The translations under genes were made by a program, and so were the position numbers. Below, one piece after another: positions 36,201 through 48,150 of a DNA stretch of 64,000 bases (positions are counted from its first letter, which is position 1; each line of letters opens with the position of its first letter). The stretch lies in assembly GCA_008360955.1 (NCBI GenBank), contig LUCM01010086.1:1-64000 (forward strand), written 5' to 3'. This DNA is from Fasciolopsis buskii. Taxonomy: Eukaryota; Platyhelminthes; Trematoda; Plagiorchiida; Fasciolidae. The notes under the pieces were generated by a model. It was given only the letters and a program-made list of their open reading frames with translations. It was not told where the DNA came from and searched no databases.

Positions 36201-36859
36201 GGGTAGATTATGTTGTGGGCTAATAACCAAAACAACAGCACATTGGTGCGGAGTTGGAAGAGGATCTGAAACGAACTCTGACAGCTTGCGACTCATCAGC
36301 CCCGTTTGGTTCAGCGTGCACAAGGTTGCGGTGGCATGGCGAACAAACTTAATTTTAGAATTGTTTCCATGGTGCGCACAGGAGTAGGCAACCACTACTG
36401 TTGATGCATCGTATCCCTGCTATTTTGTAAAGTTTGGTCTTACCTTATCTTTTTTACTTTTGTGTGACTAAGTCATGCGAGAGGGTAGGTCGACATTTTG
36501 GATGCCCCAGATAGCAACTATCAATGCGTTGGGATCTTCCGCGGGGCCCGCACACCGCTAATTGCGTACTCCAAAACTGACTGAAAATTCAGGCCATCAA
36601 TGTATGCCCTAATAGTGCAAGGTAACGTGTTCAATTAGCCACCACGGCGAAATTCCTGGTGCATATATGGTGACGATAATAAAACCCTCTTCAATAATTC
36701 TGTCACCGGTCGGCGCAGAACGTATCCGAGCTTATGACAGCAATTTGTTTCGAGAAGCGACGACAGCCGTTCGACATTCATGCAGTGAAGGACACAACGA
36801 TGTTGAAAACGCAGTCATACCACTTGATTTTTACCGAACGACGTATGCACAAATCATCA
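33275..36859. other. No recognised gene
   Basis: Only short ORFs occur (the longest is 107 codons at 33,932-34,255) and none has a recognisable domain. Minus-strand sequence at 36,120-36,860 lies downstream of the RTE-like reverse transcriptase and may be its decayed C terminus and 3' region. Confidence 0.4.
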
Positions 36860-37870
36860 AAATTTTTGCAGCCATTTTGTACGGTCTACCTTTAGGAGCC
36901 AGGTTTCGCATGCAAAATTAGGGACTAGATGGACGGCGGCACGGTAAATGAGCAGCTCCATACGAAGGTCTATTCTGCTGTGGGAGCCCAGCGCATTTTG
37001 AAGTGATAGAAAATCGCACATGGCGCGGTGTACATGGAGCTTAATCTCTTCTATAACAAGGTTGTTTGGTTGAACAGTAAAGTCTAGGTACTTGGAATGA
37101 ATCACCCAAACCAGTGTTGCTATCGGCGTGGACACCGTAACGGGTCTTTTGATGCCGTAAAGAACTTCATGTTTACCTACAAACTAAAAATCATAGTTTC
37201 GCATGCAACCCAGTCGAAGCCCGGCTGCATAATTGAAGGCACCTTTCTTATAAAAGCATTGTCGTCGACGGACTGAAGGTCAGTGTCTCAGCAGCCATGG
37301 CGAGTTCCATTCCTCAAAAGCTGTTAGGGACACTACATGTGATTTGATCTGTAGCATAGTTGATCAAAATCGGTGACAGCGGGCAGCCCTGACGAACACC
37401 AGGGTCAGGAAAAACTCCGGAGATTTTTCGCCGTAGTCTCGGACGCTGCCTGTCCTGACTAGTTGTATGCCTCTCACAGCCTCGCCCGCTTTTCCGGCAT
37501 CCCGTTGCCTTGAAGTATGATCCAGAGTGATATTCCATCAAACGAGTCGAATGCTGCATGGAAGTCCATGAAGCAAGCTCTAGTGAGTAGCTGGAACTTA
37601 TATTGCTGTTCTAGAATTCGATGCAGTGTATATCTTGTTAATACAGCTCCCGTTTCGAAGAAAGCGTGTTCGTGCTTCCCAAACAGCAAAAAAGGGTTCA
37701 GTGGAGCGGTTGCAAGGAGCTTAGCCGCTATATCGATGAGACTGATAACGCAGTAGTTTGCACTTATAGTCTTGTCGCATCAATGGTATAGGGAGTAGGA
37801 TACGGGTTTCTCAGTCCTTGGAAAAGGTCCCATAGATGACTGGGCGTCCTGGTTACTGGACTCAACAGAG
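36860..37870 (-). pseudogene. RTE-like LINE reverse transcriptase, degenerate
   Basis: Reading the minus strand from 37,870 gives 'NYRVISLIDIAAKLLAT', with one frame adjustment. Next come 'TLHRILEQQYKFQ' and motif A 'ACFMDFHAAFDSFDGISLW' with its Asp intact, then motif B 'GVRQGCPLSPILINYATD'. Motif C is weak, reading 'SVDDNAF' in place of YADDIAL. Further down, 37,135-36,857 encodes 'AMCDFLSLQNALGSHSRIDL' and 'YRAAVHLVPNFACETWLL', the characteristic RTE C-terminal region. Order and motifs are clear, but frames change at least three times and stops are present. No endonuclease was seen upstream, so the copy is 5'-truncated. Confidence 0.85.
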
Positions 37871-38830
37871 CTAGCAAATAAGATGTGAAGATAATAATAA
37901 TAATGTATACTTTTCGATTTGCGAGAGGCTTGCGCAAGGCAAGATCAAGTTTTTACGTAGATGATGCACAGGAAGTACGGACAATATAAATCGGAGGGAA
38001 GGGGGGTGAGAGCATCTTTGAGCAATTTGAAAGGCTTCTTTGTTTTTGTATACGAGAGTCATGCGCAAGGCAAGATCTAAGTCGGGCAAAGAAGGCACAG
38101 TGAAGTGGCGGAAATCAGAAACCAAACATACAATGCAATGTGGTTTTGCTCACAAGATCATAACAGGAAATATGATTTGCCGGGCGGTGGATTTCGACCT
38201 TTAAATCAAAGCTGGATAGTGATCCGCAAAGATTTTCTGTGACTGATTACCAGTCCTGTACTGCGAGTAATACTACGTTTGAGTGCATCCAAGGTACGTA
38301 CCGCGAGCGTAAAATATGGCTGGAGGACAATGAATGTCGCCGCCTGTTGGCCGGGATACTCGAAAATGAAGAGAGAGTTATGTTTGAGATGAGGAGCAAT
38401 ATGGATGCGCTAACGCAATAGAGATGAGGGCAAACCAGACTGGATGCCATATGAGGCAGCATAAAATACAAAAATGTGAAAGCACAGTCAGTTGAGCAAG
38501 GAGAGTGGCGACACCGGATGGGAGTTGTGCCATCGTAATTAAGATACATTAGTTTATTTTGAGCAACTTGATTTCGCGCCAGAAAAAAAGGAGGAGAACC
38601 GGAATCAAATGAGGCAACGTCTGGCGGACTCTTGTGGAGAACTGTTACTGACAGCGTCGGTCTATTGCCAAATTCCGCAGACCAGTATAAAGATTGACGA
38701 AAAATGACAGTCACCAGCTGTTTTCGGACGTCAAGATGCATTGTAAGCATCAGTTTATATCAGATGTCAATAAAAACACTGTCCATTCGTGAGTCCGCTT
38801 TTCATGGTTTTGGCGGAAGAATTTTGGGAA
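37871..38830. other. Repeat fragments, no gene
   Basis: An (ATA)n run at about 37,893-37,905 is followed by 'ttttcgatttgcgagaggct' and 'tgcgcaaggcaagatcaa'. This matches 55,868-55,910 and partly repeats itself at about 38,065-38,085 ('catgcgcaaggcaagatct'). The 167-codon minus ORF at 38,247-38,750 has no recognised domain. Confidence 0.45.
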
Positions 38831-38839
38831 GAAGCAAGA

Positions 38840-39120
38840 GGAAGCCAGTACAAAGTGGTGCACGTGAACGTAGGAGCTAAAGTGCTGTTTGTTACAACAG
38901 TGCTAATGGGTGGGGCTGACCGAGTGCTGGCTACCCAACCTGAAAAACACCGTTTGGGGGTGAACACAGGAGGTGTAATCCGCCAACCCAGCTGCACTCG
39001 CACACCGCTGCAGCCGAGCTGCTCGCCCGATGTGCGCCGGCCAAAGCGGAGGATACGGTCGTGCCCCGCACTATATTGGTAACGCCAGTGTACTCGTGAT
39101 GTGGAGAAAGGAATTTCAAA
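38840..39120 (+). repeat. Dispersed repeat R4, copy 1
   Basis: This is collinear with 45,890-46,120. Shared blocks include 'gtgggg.tg.ccgagt..tgg' followed by 'cctgaaaaacacc.ttt..gggtgaa', and 'cgatgt.cgccagccaaagcgg.gga'. It is the more G+C-rich of the two copies. ORFs over it (38,767-39,180 minus, 38,789-39,082 plus) are not recognisable proteins. Confidence 0.6.
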
Positions 39121-40085
39121 TATGGTATGTGTAGGTAAGGGAGACATCGTCCTTCCAGGATCGGATAATCGCCAGAGCATGGGTAAGTTTATCTATTCAA
39201 AGAGGACTATAAGGCATGGAAGAGAGAGAAATAGGACGGAGGGCAGTCTGGCCTAACTGCCAGCTTCGGATTAAGAAGCGATCAATCCTTCAAGCAGCTT
39301 AGAGAAAGAAGTTACTAGGGCGCATAGTGCGATTCGAAATATACGGACGGTGACTGAGGAATCTGTGTTTTCATTCTTATAGACATATGTATATATATTT
39401 GTATTCAAATAGGTGGGCTGGCTAGTCTAATGTGTGGATCGTCTGCGCCATGAGTTAGCAGAATGAACCGGTATTTGGTAGGGTCGTCTACACTGTGAGT
39501 AAGGAGAATGAGCCAGTATTTAATAGGACGGAGTAACTGCTGCTGATATAAATAATGATCGAACTACATAAGATGGATGCACTAGGGATTGGCTGAATTC
39601 CACTTGGTAATCAAGGATTATGTCGCTCTAGGGGGCCGCGCCTTTCGAAACAAGAAGTAGTTAGGAGCCAGTGAGTATGGTTGATGTAAATGGTCACTAT
39701 GGGGAGAGAAGATATTACATAGGACTATATTCGCGGCGATAGTTTGAAGTCTGAATTGGCCAAAATGGATAGATATCGATGAAGAATGATGAAGAAAGGA
39801 TCCAAGACATTTGCCTTACTTCGTCTGGAGGGTATCGTTTGGGTTCATCAGAAACAAGGTGATTTCTAAAGGCCAGTCATTTGCATGAAGAGAAGAGTTA
39901 ATGAAAAGTAAGGGTGCGGGTGATGGGGAATGTTTTTGTTTTTTTTGGAAGACGGTTGCAAGCTATGGTTGCCACACGGTGTTGACGACGGTGTTGGGAT
40001 TAGTAAGGTGAGCGGGTGGGAGAGGGCTATGGGTGAGCTAACCCATGCGCAGTTAGAACGATAAGGTTAATGGATAGGAAGTCAG
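39121..40085. other. No recognised feature
   Basis: No ORF of note and no repeat landmark were found. It probably represents decayed 3' sequence of the minus-strand LINE copy that begins near 40.1 kb. Confidence 0.3.
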
Positions 40086-40379
40086 ACTATTTAGCGGTAG
40101 GTACCATTTTCCAGGCAGAGAAACGGTGAGAAGCGTCTGACGTGGAACTGCACGTAACAAAGTAGCATGTGCTGGTGTCGGAGCCCTGTTTGATGTGGAA
40201 GAGACTAGGTTGGTTCCTAGTGACATTAGTAAGGAGATTTACTTTCCTTTCCGCAATGAACGAAAAGGTGACATTAATGCGTTTTTCAGAAGCCCAATCC
40301 AGTTTCATGTACTCGATCCTCAAGTGAGTATGGGTGGTATAGATTGATGAGATAGGGTACAGTAACTACTTTACGTACT

Positions 40380-40980
40380 TCGTTTTTAAATGCAATAGAT
40401 AATGGTGACAGAATGCGCAGCTGGTGGGGGAGTTTATTCCATAGTGACGAATATCTAACAATAAAGAAGTTGGCTCTAACGGAAGTCTTTGGGACAGGGA
40501 GATTTATAATGGGATCCGCATTTCGGAGGGAGTACGGGAGTGGGTTTCTAACACGAGGTGCAGAGACGCATCTGTCCCCTGTGATAATATTGTTAAAGAG
40601 TACCAGGTTTACTCTTATGCGTCAGAGCCAGAAGGGATCTAATATCAGCGATTCACAGCGTTCCCTGTAATTTAGGCTTGCAGAGTAACCAATTAACTGC
40701 TTGGCAAATGCACGCTGGACGTTTTCAATCGCAACTCTGTGGCAACTGTGTCACCGAAGGAAAGTGGAGGCATGGGTACAGTGGACCAATCACCTCGCGA
40801 TTGTAGGCGGCCGTTATTTGGCCCTCGTGAGTTTGTGGACCTTCCGGTTTGCCAGATCCCATGCCGGGATGGCTTACCGAGTTGAGTTTGCCGGGAGTGC
40901 CAGGTATTCGAGGTGTACAGATAGGTTGACTCACTGGATTAGCAGGATGACTATTGACGTGCGGGGTTGTGGTTAATTAG
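40380..40980 (-). pseudogene. LINE reverse transcriptase C terminus (copy 2)
   Basis: Minus-strand translation from 40,677 gives 'LNYRERCESLILDPFWL', one stop, 'RIRVNLVLFNNIITGDRC' and, near 40,430, 'SSLWNKLPHQLRILSPLSIA'. These are the same C-terminal blocks seen in copy 1 at 15.7-16.0 kb, here less interrupted. The catalytic core is not recognisable upstream, where about 1.7 kb of other sequence intervenes. Confidence 0.75.
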
Positions 40981-41359
40981 ATATGAGAGCGGTATGCACT
41001 TCCTGTTGTATTCAACTGATTTAGGCTGGGTGCCATGCTGCTGTCTAACAGAAGAACAAGGACGTGCTTTAGGGAGTATGTGGGATGCGGTTTAAGCCAA
41101 GCGGCTGGTATTAACCTGAAAAGACATCGATGAGGCGGCAATCATTTGCGTGGTTATACCGTGAGCGCTTCTAGCTTGGGACACCAGAGCTGGCAGATTT
41201 AATTGGACTCGTTTGCGGGGTGTTTGGAAGGGCGAAGCGGAGTGAATTTCATCCAGATCTATGGGTATTGGTTGCGACTAACGGAGATGTCCAGGAATTG
41301 CCATTTTCGCAGCGGGTATACGCGAAGGTGAGGTGCCACCACCATCAGTAGATTTATTC

Positions 41360-42660
41360 TTAGACAGACTAGCAACAGATTTGTAGGGTGAAGAGCTTGG
41401 ACATGAAATTGAACAGCGTCAGTAGGGGAGAGGTCGACTGAGCAAATTTCTTGAAGGTGCAGCTTTTAAGGTTTTTGAGCCACCAACGTCTGTTCGGTGG
41501 TCCCGGTAGTGGTCGCCGGGCACAGGATGGCCGGATTTGTGGGGCAATGGAGCCTGTCGCAGGAAGAAGGTAGGTTATTTGAACCATTCCAGTAGGTTCA
41601 GGGTTTGGCCCTCAGGAGAAACCTGCACTGGCAGCGTACTGGTCAGAGGAGCGCCAGGTACAACCGAAGTCTTGCCAATTTGAAAACTTCCGGTAAACTT
41701 CTGTGACAGTAATATATCCTTCTGAATGGGAACTTTATCCGTAGAGATCTTGATATTTTTATTAGGCGTGTAGTTGTCAATGCTTGCCTTGTTTGTTGTG
41801 AGCTCCTTGGGAATAAAATTGGACAGTCATTTTTTTGGTGAGGTTTTTAGAGCCCAGAGCAAAGACATGAGTAGTGGGTCATGTAACGGGTATTGAGAGT
41901 GGTAGATTGGACCAGTGGCTGTATTAGGCTGGCGTAAATATTAAAGACAACGGCGTTCCCTGCATTCGCAATGCGTTTGTGAGCTTCTTTAGTTGCGGAA
42001 TCAAAGGAGCGCCATGTGGCAGCGAGATTAATGGGAGCAGTGTAACTGGAAGGGTCAGTTTGGCTGGCTAATGGGGACAATTTTAGTGACAAGTCCTCGA
42101 TCGGTTAGACTTTGATTTCTAGGTCCCCTAGTACTTTTTGAGACAATCACAGCTTTGGAGCCAGAATTGCTAAATATGTCAATAAGGAGGATTGAGCACG
42201 TTTTAGTGGTAATCGGGGGTTTTGAGTGTTTCCTGAGTACTACGGTGCGGCGCTGACGTAGCTTGGGTTCCGCCGGGGAAGGCATTTTGGTGTTGTTGAA
42301 AGTCAAGGACGTCTGAAATGGCTATGAGATGCCATACAAGTTCGGTGGCAGACAACAGGATGGTGTCAAGAAGTGCGGAAGATTGAAGGTAAAAGATAAA
42401 TAGACAGGCTAATTGGCAAAATTGCTCTTAAGGGTAGATCGATAGACGGGTAGAACATGTGGTTAGCAAAACAAAGGCATTCAAAATAGCCGAAAAGGTG
42501 ACGGCCCAGGCTTGAATTAAGTGCTGACAGAAGGGTCAGCAAGGGATGGGGTTAAAGGGCAGTGGTCAAGAAAATTAGGCAATATTTTCAACTAGGAAAA
42601 AAGGGCCTGATTAAGCTAAAAAAACTACAGCAACACCCTGGATTGCCATAAACAACAACG
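41360..42660 (-). pseudogene. Possible ORF1 of a nested LINE
   Basis: Minus ORFs 42,306-42,055 ('KLRQRRTVVLRKHSKPP'), 42,092-41,847 and 41,587-41,369 lie between the linker region and the C terminus of LINE copy 2, where reverse transcriptase core would be expected. The Lys/Arg-rich start and the Pro-rich body recall LINE ORF1 proteins, but the identity is not certain. The upstream limit at about 42,660 ('actcacaacggggagcggtg') has a counterpart at about 51,297-51,316 ('actcacaacggggctgggtt'), suggesting a shared element terminus. Confidence 0.35.
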
Positions 42661-42689
42661 AGAACAACTCACAACGGGGAGCGGTGTAC

Positions 42690-43820
42690 CGCAATTACTT
42701 ATGGAAACTATTAACTGGAGGTTTAGTTTATCTTTTGGGTTTGTGGAAGAATTACCATCCTGCAAAATTAGGAAACGCATAGCATGCTTGATATTACGGT
42801 ACTTTACCTTACACAGTTTTAAGGAGCTTCTTATGGTGGTTTTGAATTTTCACTGCCTAAGCTTCTTCATTTCAAGAGAAAGACCCAATTAGACGAGAAT
42901 TAGTATAAGAGATAGAGAGCAATACACTGAACTTGGAAGAGCGATGTGCCAAGGAAAATCGCCTTTGTAACTTGAAACATTTGGCTTTAAGGTCGGAAGC
43001 TGTGAAGCCTCGTTTCTGACCATTTGTTTGGTAATAGCCGGTTTTAGAAAACAGATATCCAGTTTGAAATGTATCTGCATCCCCTTGGAATTAGTCAAAT
43101 TGGTATGATGAAGAGAGCACTAGCCGCCTGTTAAAACGAGTTGTATGGATAAGTTGATTAAGAATGAAATCAAGGAGTTGGTTTTTATCATTGACTACCT
43201 ATTCGTCGTTCCCTGGAAATTTGCTTTCAACGTAAACCGAAGTGTTGTGATCAGTAGGTGTAAATACAACGACGAAACCCATTATTTCAGAAGGAGAACT
43301 TAAATGCTAAATCCAACCCCATATTGTGAGCGGGGGAGAAACGTGGCCCAGGTTAGTGGTGCTATAATTATGGACCAACATAATCTAAGGAGATTTAGGA
43401 TACCGGCAATGGTTTGTCACCTCCATTGGAAGAAAGCAAGTTTGCCAAGTGCATCCTTTAAGACAGCCCCACTGAAGCTTGAGATGCATCCAGTTCGCCC
43501 TAGAAGGCGACAAACACATAAATACAACTTGAGAGTAAACCACACCGAATAGTCAATACGTTCAATTTTGGGATGCTTCAAAAAGGGATTGATAGGCTCT
43601 GTCCTGCATATAGAAGACAACCGGACCCACGGCGATCATATCTACTGCCTCTAAAAGATGAGTATCAAACGAGACACTTAAGGCTACTATATGTACCATT
43701 GTTTTAACAGCACTTGGTGGAAATATAACACCCATGTAGATTGAAGCAGTAAGGCCTTTAAAAAGACAGTTTAGTTAGGATAGAAAAACATCGAAGAGGG
43801 TAATGTTGCCGACGAGGTGA
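42690..43820 (-). pseudogene. LINE endonuclease and linker, highly degenerate (copy 2)
   Basis: Nucleotide similarity to LINE copy 1 is clear although no long ORF survives. The stretch 43,195-43,330 ('cgttccctggaaatttgctt', 'tgtgatcagtaggtgtaaat') aligns with 17,770-17,885 (the SDH end of the endonuclease), and 42,945-43,080 aligns with 17,455-17,640 (the linker before the reverse transcriptase). The orientation is the same, minus. Confidence 0.65.
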
Positions 43821-44003
43821 CAAGAGGCTGGATTTTAAGAAATAACTTTCCCTATGGATTGCTTCGAGCTGAGTACTTGGTGTCAGTTCCTATGTCGAGG
43901 AAAGCATTTAGGAAAAACTTGTTTATCGTCAAATAATCCTCCTTATGGACTAAACTACAGCAACATGTAGGAATGATTTCTTCTGCCTCCTTTACGTATA
44001 AAA

Positions 44004-45595
44004 AATTAGGGAGGAAATTACTGTACAAAATTTTTAAATTTGCAGGATTCTTACACTGATAGAAAGAGCCTAGGGATCGGGCCTAGGGTACTGAGTGAAC
44101 ACAACGCTCAAGTACTTACCTCAACCCACCCCACAAGGTCTAGTCAATTTTAGTATTAGCTATAATAGTAGTTTTCACAAGTACAAATCACCTTAGGTAC
44201 GGGCAGAAAAAGTCCGTCAGTGAAACAAGCAAGCGCAATTTCTTACCTATCTTCTATCTTGTTCAGTGCGTATTTAGCACGGCGTATAAAAAACTATGTA
44301 CTCATATCACATTCTCATTTACTCCCAAACTAACATACATATAAGCTCTTTCTTCTGCATGCACTTGACGGTTAGACCATTCCAAGCGCGAAGTTTGATA
44401 TCAACTAATGCCCCATTTAAGATAACATACATGATTTCTTGTTCTTATATTTGCACGCGCCATAACTCCCAGCTGAAATACCTCCAGACTGCCACCTCTC
44501 CCGCTGTCCGTTCCATTTGTGTGCGCTTGCACTCGTCTCTTGCCAACGGTCCACAATCCAGAGTCTGGCCCCATCCTCGCACGTCTCAACACACCGTGAA
44601 AGCAAGCCTACCCAAAACCTCAGATCAACTATCCCAGAACGAACAAATTCGAACTGCTCCACGGCCGCGAAGACGTGGACATTGCTCCTACTTCGCATAA
44701 TTCACCAATGCAAACTAATGCCCTTTTTCACGTCTGCCTAGACATCGAGGCCATATAATCCGATCCACAATGCTTGCGACTCTTTGAGCGGATAAGTCTT
44801 ATCGATTGCACAGATTTACCGCTAGAGCCGCCCCCGTGTCTAACATTCCCACCACGTTGTCGTCCAATCGCCACGAGGACACTTAGACCCCTGTTCCAGA
44901 TGCCGCTACCATCGACAACCGCAGCTATCACTATACCAGTAATTGTCATCAGCTAAGCTCTCAAAAGGAAACAAAAGGGCAAAGAAGCCCGTTTTTGCTT
45001 CACATCGGATTGCCAGCGTCAAATGTATTATTGGACGCACATCATATCAAATCCTCGCTTTCCTCAATCCCGACGACGTTTCCATTCTTCATATTTTCAA
45101 ATAAGCATCAGCCAAAACTCTTCACCAGTGTTCTTCGTTCCTACGCATCTTCAAATAGCTTCTAACTATTTTCGTGGCTCCAGGATCTTGGTAAAATGGC
45201 CGACGTTTTTTTTCATATTCGCTCAATGCAGGGTTTCTCTCGGCCGTCAATGCCCTCCCCGTCAGCTGTTTTGGTCCGTTTTTTACAAGTTTTACCTTTC
45301 ACTTAAGGTCTTTGGAGACTTTCCTCACGACATTTTAACATTCATGTCCATTTTATAGACCCGGTAAATCCGAATACTGCAGACACCTCCACGCCCGTCA
45401 CCAAGGTCCAGTTGAACTCCGCACCTGCGATACGCATCATTGGTGCTTATAAGCACCGTGTTTCTCTTAGTATGCCAGTTTTGCTATTTCCCCTCATTTT
45501 GTGCTCAAATGCTTACCTGATCATTCGATGTGACTTGCAATACCCCTGCAACATTTGATCATGCAATCAAGCTTGCCTCTCGAAGTGTTCGAAAA
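44004..45595 (-). mobile_element. Composite dispersed repeat X, inverted copy
   Basis: Read on the minus strand, this contains module R3 (45,595-45,378), a spacer with 'aaacggaccaaaacagctg' near 45,275, module M (44,945-44,700) with 'gtggcgattgg.c.acaac' near 44,870, and module R1 (44,609-44,004). The same modules in the same order and with similar spacing occur on the plus strand at 55,920-57,430. No transposase, reverse transcriptase or other domain is visible, so it is a non-autonomous repeat or the remnant of a larger element. ORFs of up to 134 codons (44,296-44,700) are not recognisable proteins. Confidence 0.7.
44041..44609 (-). repeat. Left arm of near-perfect 569-bp inverted repeat (module R1)
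   Basis: This is the reverse complement of 59,125-59,693 over 569 bp without indels. By eye I found a single mismatch, near 44,595 (C here, T in the complement of the other arm). Similarity continues more weakly to 44,004. Inside the arms there is no further similarity next to the boundary 'gcaagcct'. Confidence 0.9.
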
Positions 45596-45889
45596 ATCCA
45601 CCGATATATATAATGCATAAAGAGTCACAAGTAATGCGGATGGTTGCGCAGTGAACAACGTCAGCATCGGTATACCTCTCAGCCACTGCCGAGACATGCG
45701 TTGTGCATGATTGTGGCCTATGCCTACACCCAGAAAGGAAGAAAGGAGCAGATAAATAAAGAATTTCCGGACAATTCAAATACTAAAACATTTTCGTCGC
45801 GCGAAGTATTTCTGTAAGATGAAGTGAATGGAGCTCTGGGAACGACTAAGAGGCTGATGCACGAGAGAGCACCTTCAAAAAGGGACTTT

Positions 45890-46120
45890 TTGGGTGGCAA
45901 CCACGATGGTTTTAGTGGGTGGGGTTGGCCGAGTATTGGACACCATGACTGGAAAACACCTTTAGAAGGTGAAAGCAGGACGTAGGGTCCGTCATCCTAG
46001 CTACGCCCGGACGTTTCTCTAATCGAGATTATCACACGATGTTCGCCAGCCAAAGCGGTGGATCTGATTGCGCTTTACACCGAAGGTAATAGCGTGAGTT
46101 CGGAGGAGGTAAGTGAAGTA
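45890..46120 (+). repeat. Dispersed repeat R4, copy 2
   Basis: A diverged copy of 38,840-39,120 in the same orientation, with 'gtggggttggccgagtattgg', 'aaaacacctttagaaggtgaa' and 'gttcgccagccaaagcggtgg'. It carries more C-to-T type changes than copy 1. Confidence 0.6.
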
Positions 46121-46719
46121 ATTTGATGACTATCCAAGTGTCAAGTCAGCAAAGGGGTCGCCAAAACGTCCGGTGAACTGTCAGCTGGAACCGTTTTACA
46201 ATTTGGCAGCATATTATGGGATTATTGGCAACTTAGTTGACAAAGTGGAAAATTGAGCATTTCCGATTTTTGTTCTGTACGATGGAACGAACGATATTAA
46301 TGGCTCTGTCTTGCGTAACGCAGTTGATAATTTTGGGAAATGCGGATAAATAAGAATGTGAATGGGACATATTCGATGATTTCCGTTCAGGAAAGCTTCT
46401 AAAGCCTATGGAAAACAAGAAGAAATAATCTTTTGGCCCCCAATCTTCTAGCGAGTCTTATCATGCGATTATAATGAGATCCAATTCTCGAGATCATTTG
46501 AAAAACGAGCCAACTCGCTTCAATTTTCGTTTCAACAGGTAAGGTTTTGGACAATTTTGGGTCATTTTGGTATAGGCTTCGGGATTGTTTTGGGGCATTC
46601 TGTGGGCGTTTGTGCCGACTGACTGGAGGTAGACAATGCCATCTACCAATCTTGGGCTTCTAAACGTCAAAAACAGGAAAAACCTGATTATTCATGGTGG
46701 ATACAATTGCCAACGTTGG

Positions 46720-48150
46720 CGTAATCCCTCGTGACCCAAATAATTCGACCGCTGCTCAGGCGAAGGCGCTGTGGACTGCAAACGGTACTGGAATTCAAAC
46801 CTAGGGCATCGTTCCGTCACCCATAATCCAGGTCTGAATGGAAAATTTCACTGGATATTCAGCGTCGCCGACGACGACTTATGTTGGCATAGGCGTCCTC
46901 CAACATTTCGACCTGCTAGTCGATGGTCGGTGAAGGGCCATTGTTGACAGTCAAAAATCGCCGTCCGGGACCGTCGTTCACCAAATCACACCCCCATACG
47001 CCAAACCGCCAACCAAGCAGCCATAAAACGGGCTACTTCACGATTACCCGGGAATGCTGCGACAAGCCGTTCCACTTCTCATCCTCACTACGAAGGCGAC
47101 CCAGGAGCCCCTGGTCTTCTGTTCTTCACATGGTCCATAAGCCCAATAGCGACTGGCAGCTCTGCGGGGACTGCACACCAGTTACCAAGGCCACTGCTCC
47201 AGATAGGTCCCCGATTACTCATATAGGCGTATTCAGTTTCTCGCCGTCCGGCTGCAGGATCTTGAGTCGCAAAATTTAGTACCGGTTTACTAACAGATCC
47301 CCGTAGAAGCAACCGACGTGGAAAACGGTAGTGGCCACGTCTTTCGGACTGTTCCAGTAAGTGAAGATAGCCCTCGGGCTCAGCAATGCGGCTCAAACTT
47401 TCCAAAGTTCTATGCACGAAGTCACAAGAGGTTCACAGAATGTGTGCTTGGACGTTATCTTAGTTGCAAGCTACACGAAGGCCAACACTCGGCTCACCTA
47501 CGGGCTCTTCTCAATCTCCCTAGAAAAGCACGGTTTGAAGAGTAAAACCTTGATATGAGAGATGCAAGAGCCAAGTGTCAAACTTATGAGGCATATCGTC
47601 TCGTCGGCAGGTATAGTTCCACTGTGAATAAGATTACTGTTATTTGGGATTACCCAGAGCCTCGCTCTTATAGATGGTTAAGACAGTTTATTAACCCGTT
47701 TAACTTCTATAGGCGTTTCGTCCCTAATTGCACGGAAATCACTGCTCCTTTCACAGGTCTGTCATGGGGAGCCAAACGTAAGTTAGCGTTCCCCAAGGCC
47801 AAGAAACAAAGTTGCTGTCACCAGAATTGTGTTACTCCTTTATCCCAACCCTTCAGCGCCCATACCTCAGATAACCAACTTCTCAGACACCGCAGTAAGA
47901 ACTGTGATTCAAATTATACCCGGGATTATTGGGCGCCATTGGAATTCTTTTCAAAAAGATCGCAGCCGGCACAGTCTGAATACAGAACGGTTGGCAGGGA
48001 ATCGCTCGGTGTCCACTTCACTGCCCGGTACTTGAGATAGGCGTTTGAAGGTAACCCCGGGTCAAAAATCACTAGTATATGCGTTGCATTCAGCATCCGA
48101 GCTTTACCTGCTGCACGAATTCGCCACCTATACTGCCTCACAGTTTACTG
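46720..48150 (+). pseudogene. Gypsy-type LTR retrotransposon pol fragment
   Basis: The plus strand carries, in order, the end of the aspartic protease region ('GVLQHFDLLVDG' near 46,890-46,925), a reverse transcriptase and an RNase H. The reverse transcriptase shows 'SPWSSVLHMVHKPNSDWQLC' (47,110-47,165), 'VTKATAPDRSPITHI', 'GLSNAAQTFQSSMHEVTRG' (47,370-47,430) and a YLDD motif decayed to 'CLDVILVAS'. The connection and RNase H region shows 'QFINPFNFYRRFVPNCTEI' (47,685-47,745) and 'APLEFFSKRSQPAQSEYRTV' (47,930-47,990). This is the Ty3/gypsy domain order. Stops and at least three frame changes are present, the catalytic Asp pair is lost, and no integrase or LTR was found. Confidence 0.9.

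Noticed and set aside
38247..38750. 167-codon minus ORF
   Set aside because: No recognisable domain. It overlaps repeat fragments and lacks splice or promoter support.
44296..44700. 134-codon ORF repeated at 59,046-59,438 as a conserved gene
   Set aside because: The protein match follows from the 569-bp DNA identity. The other diverged copy (57,207-56,959) does not preserve a frame beyond the repeat, and there is no recognised domain.
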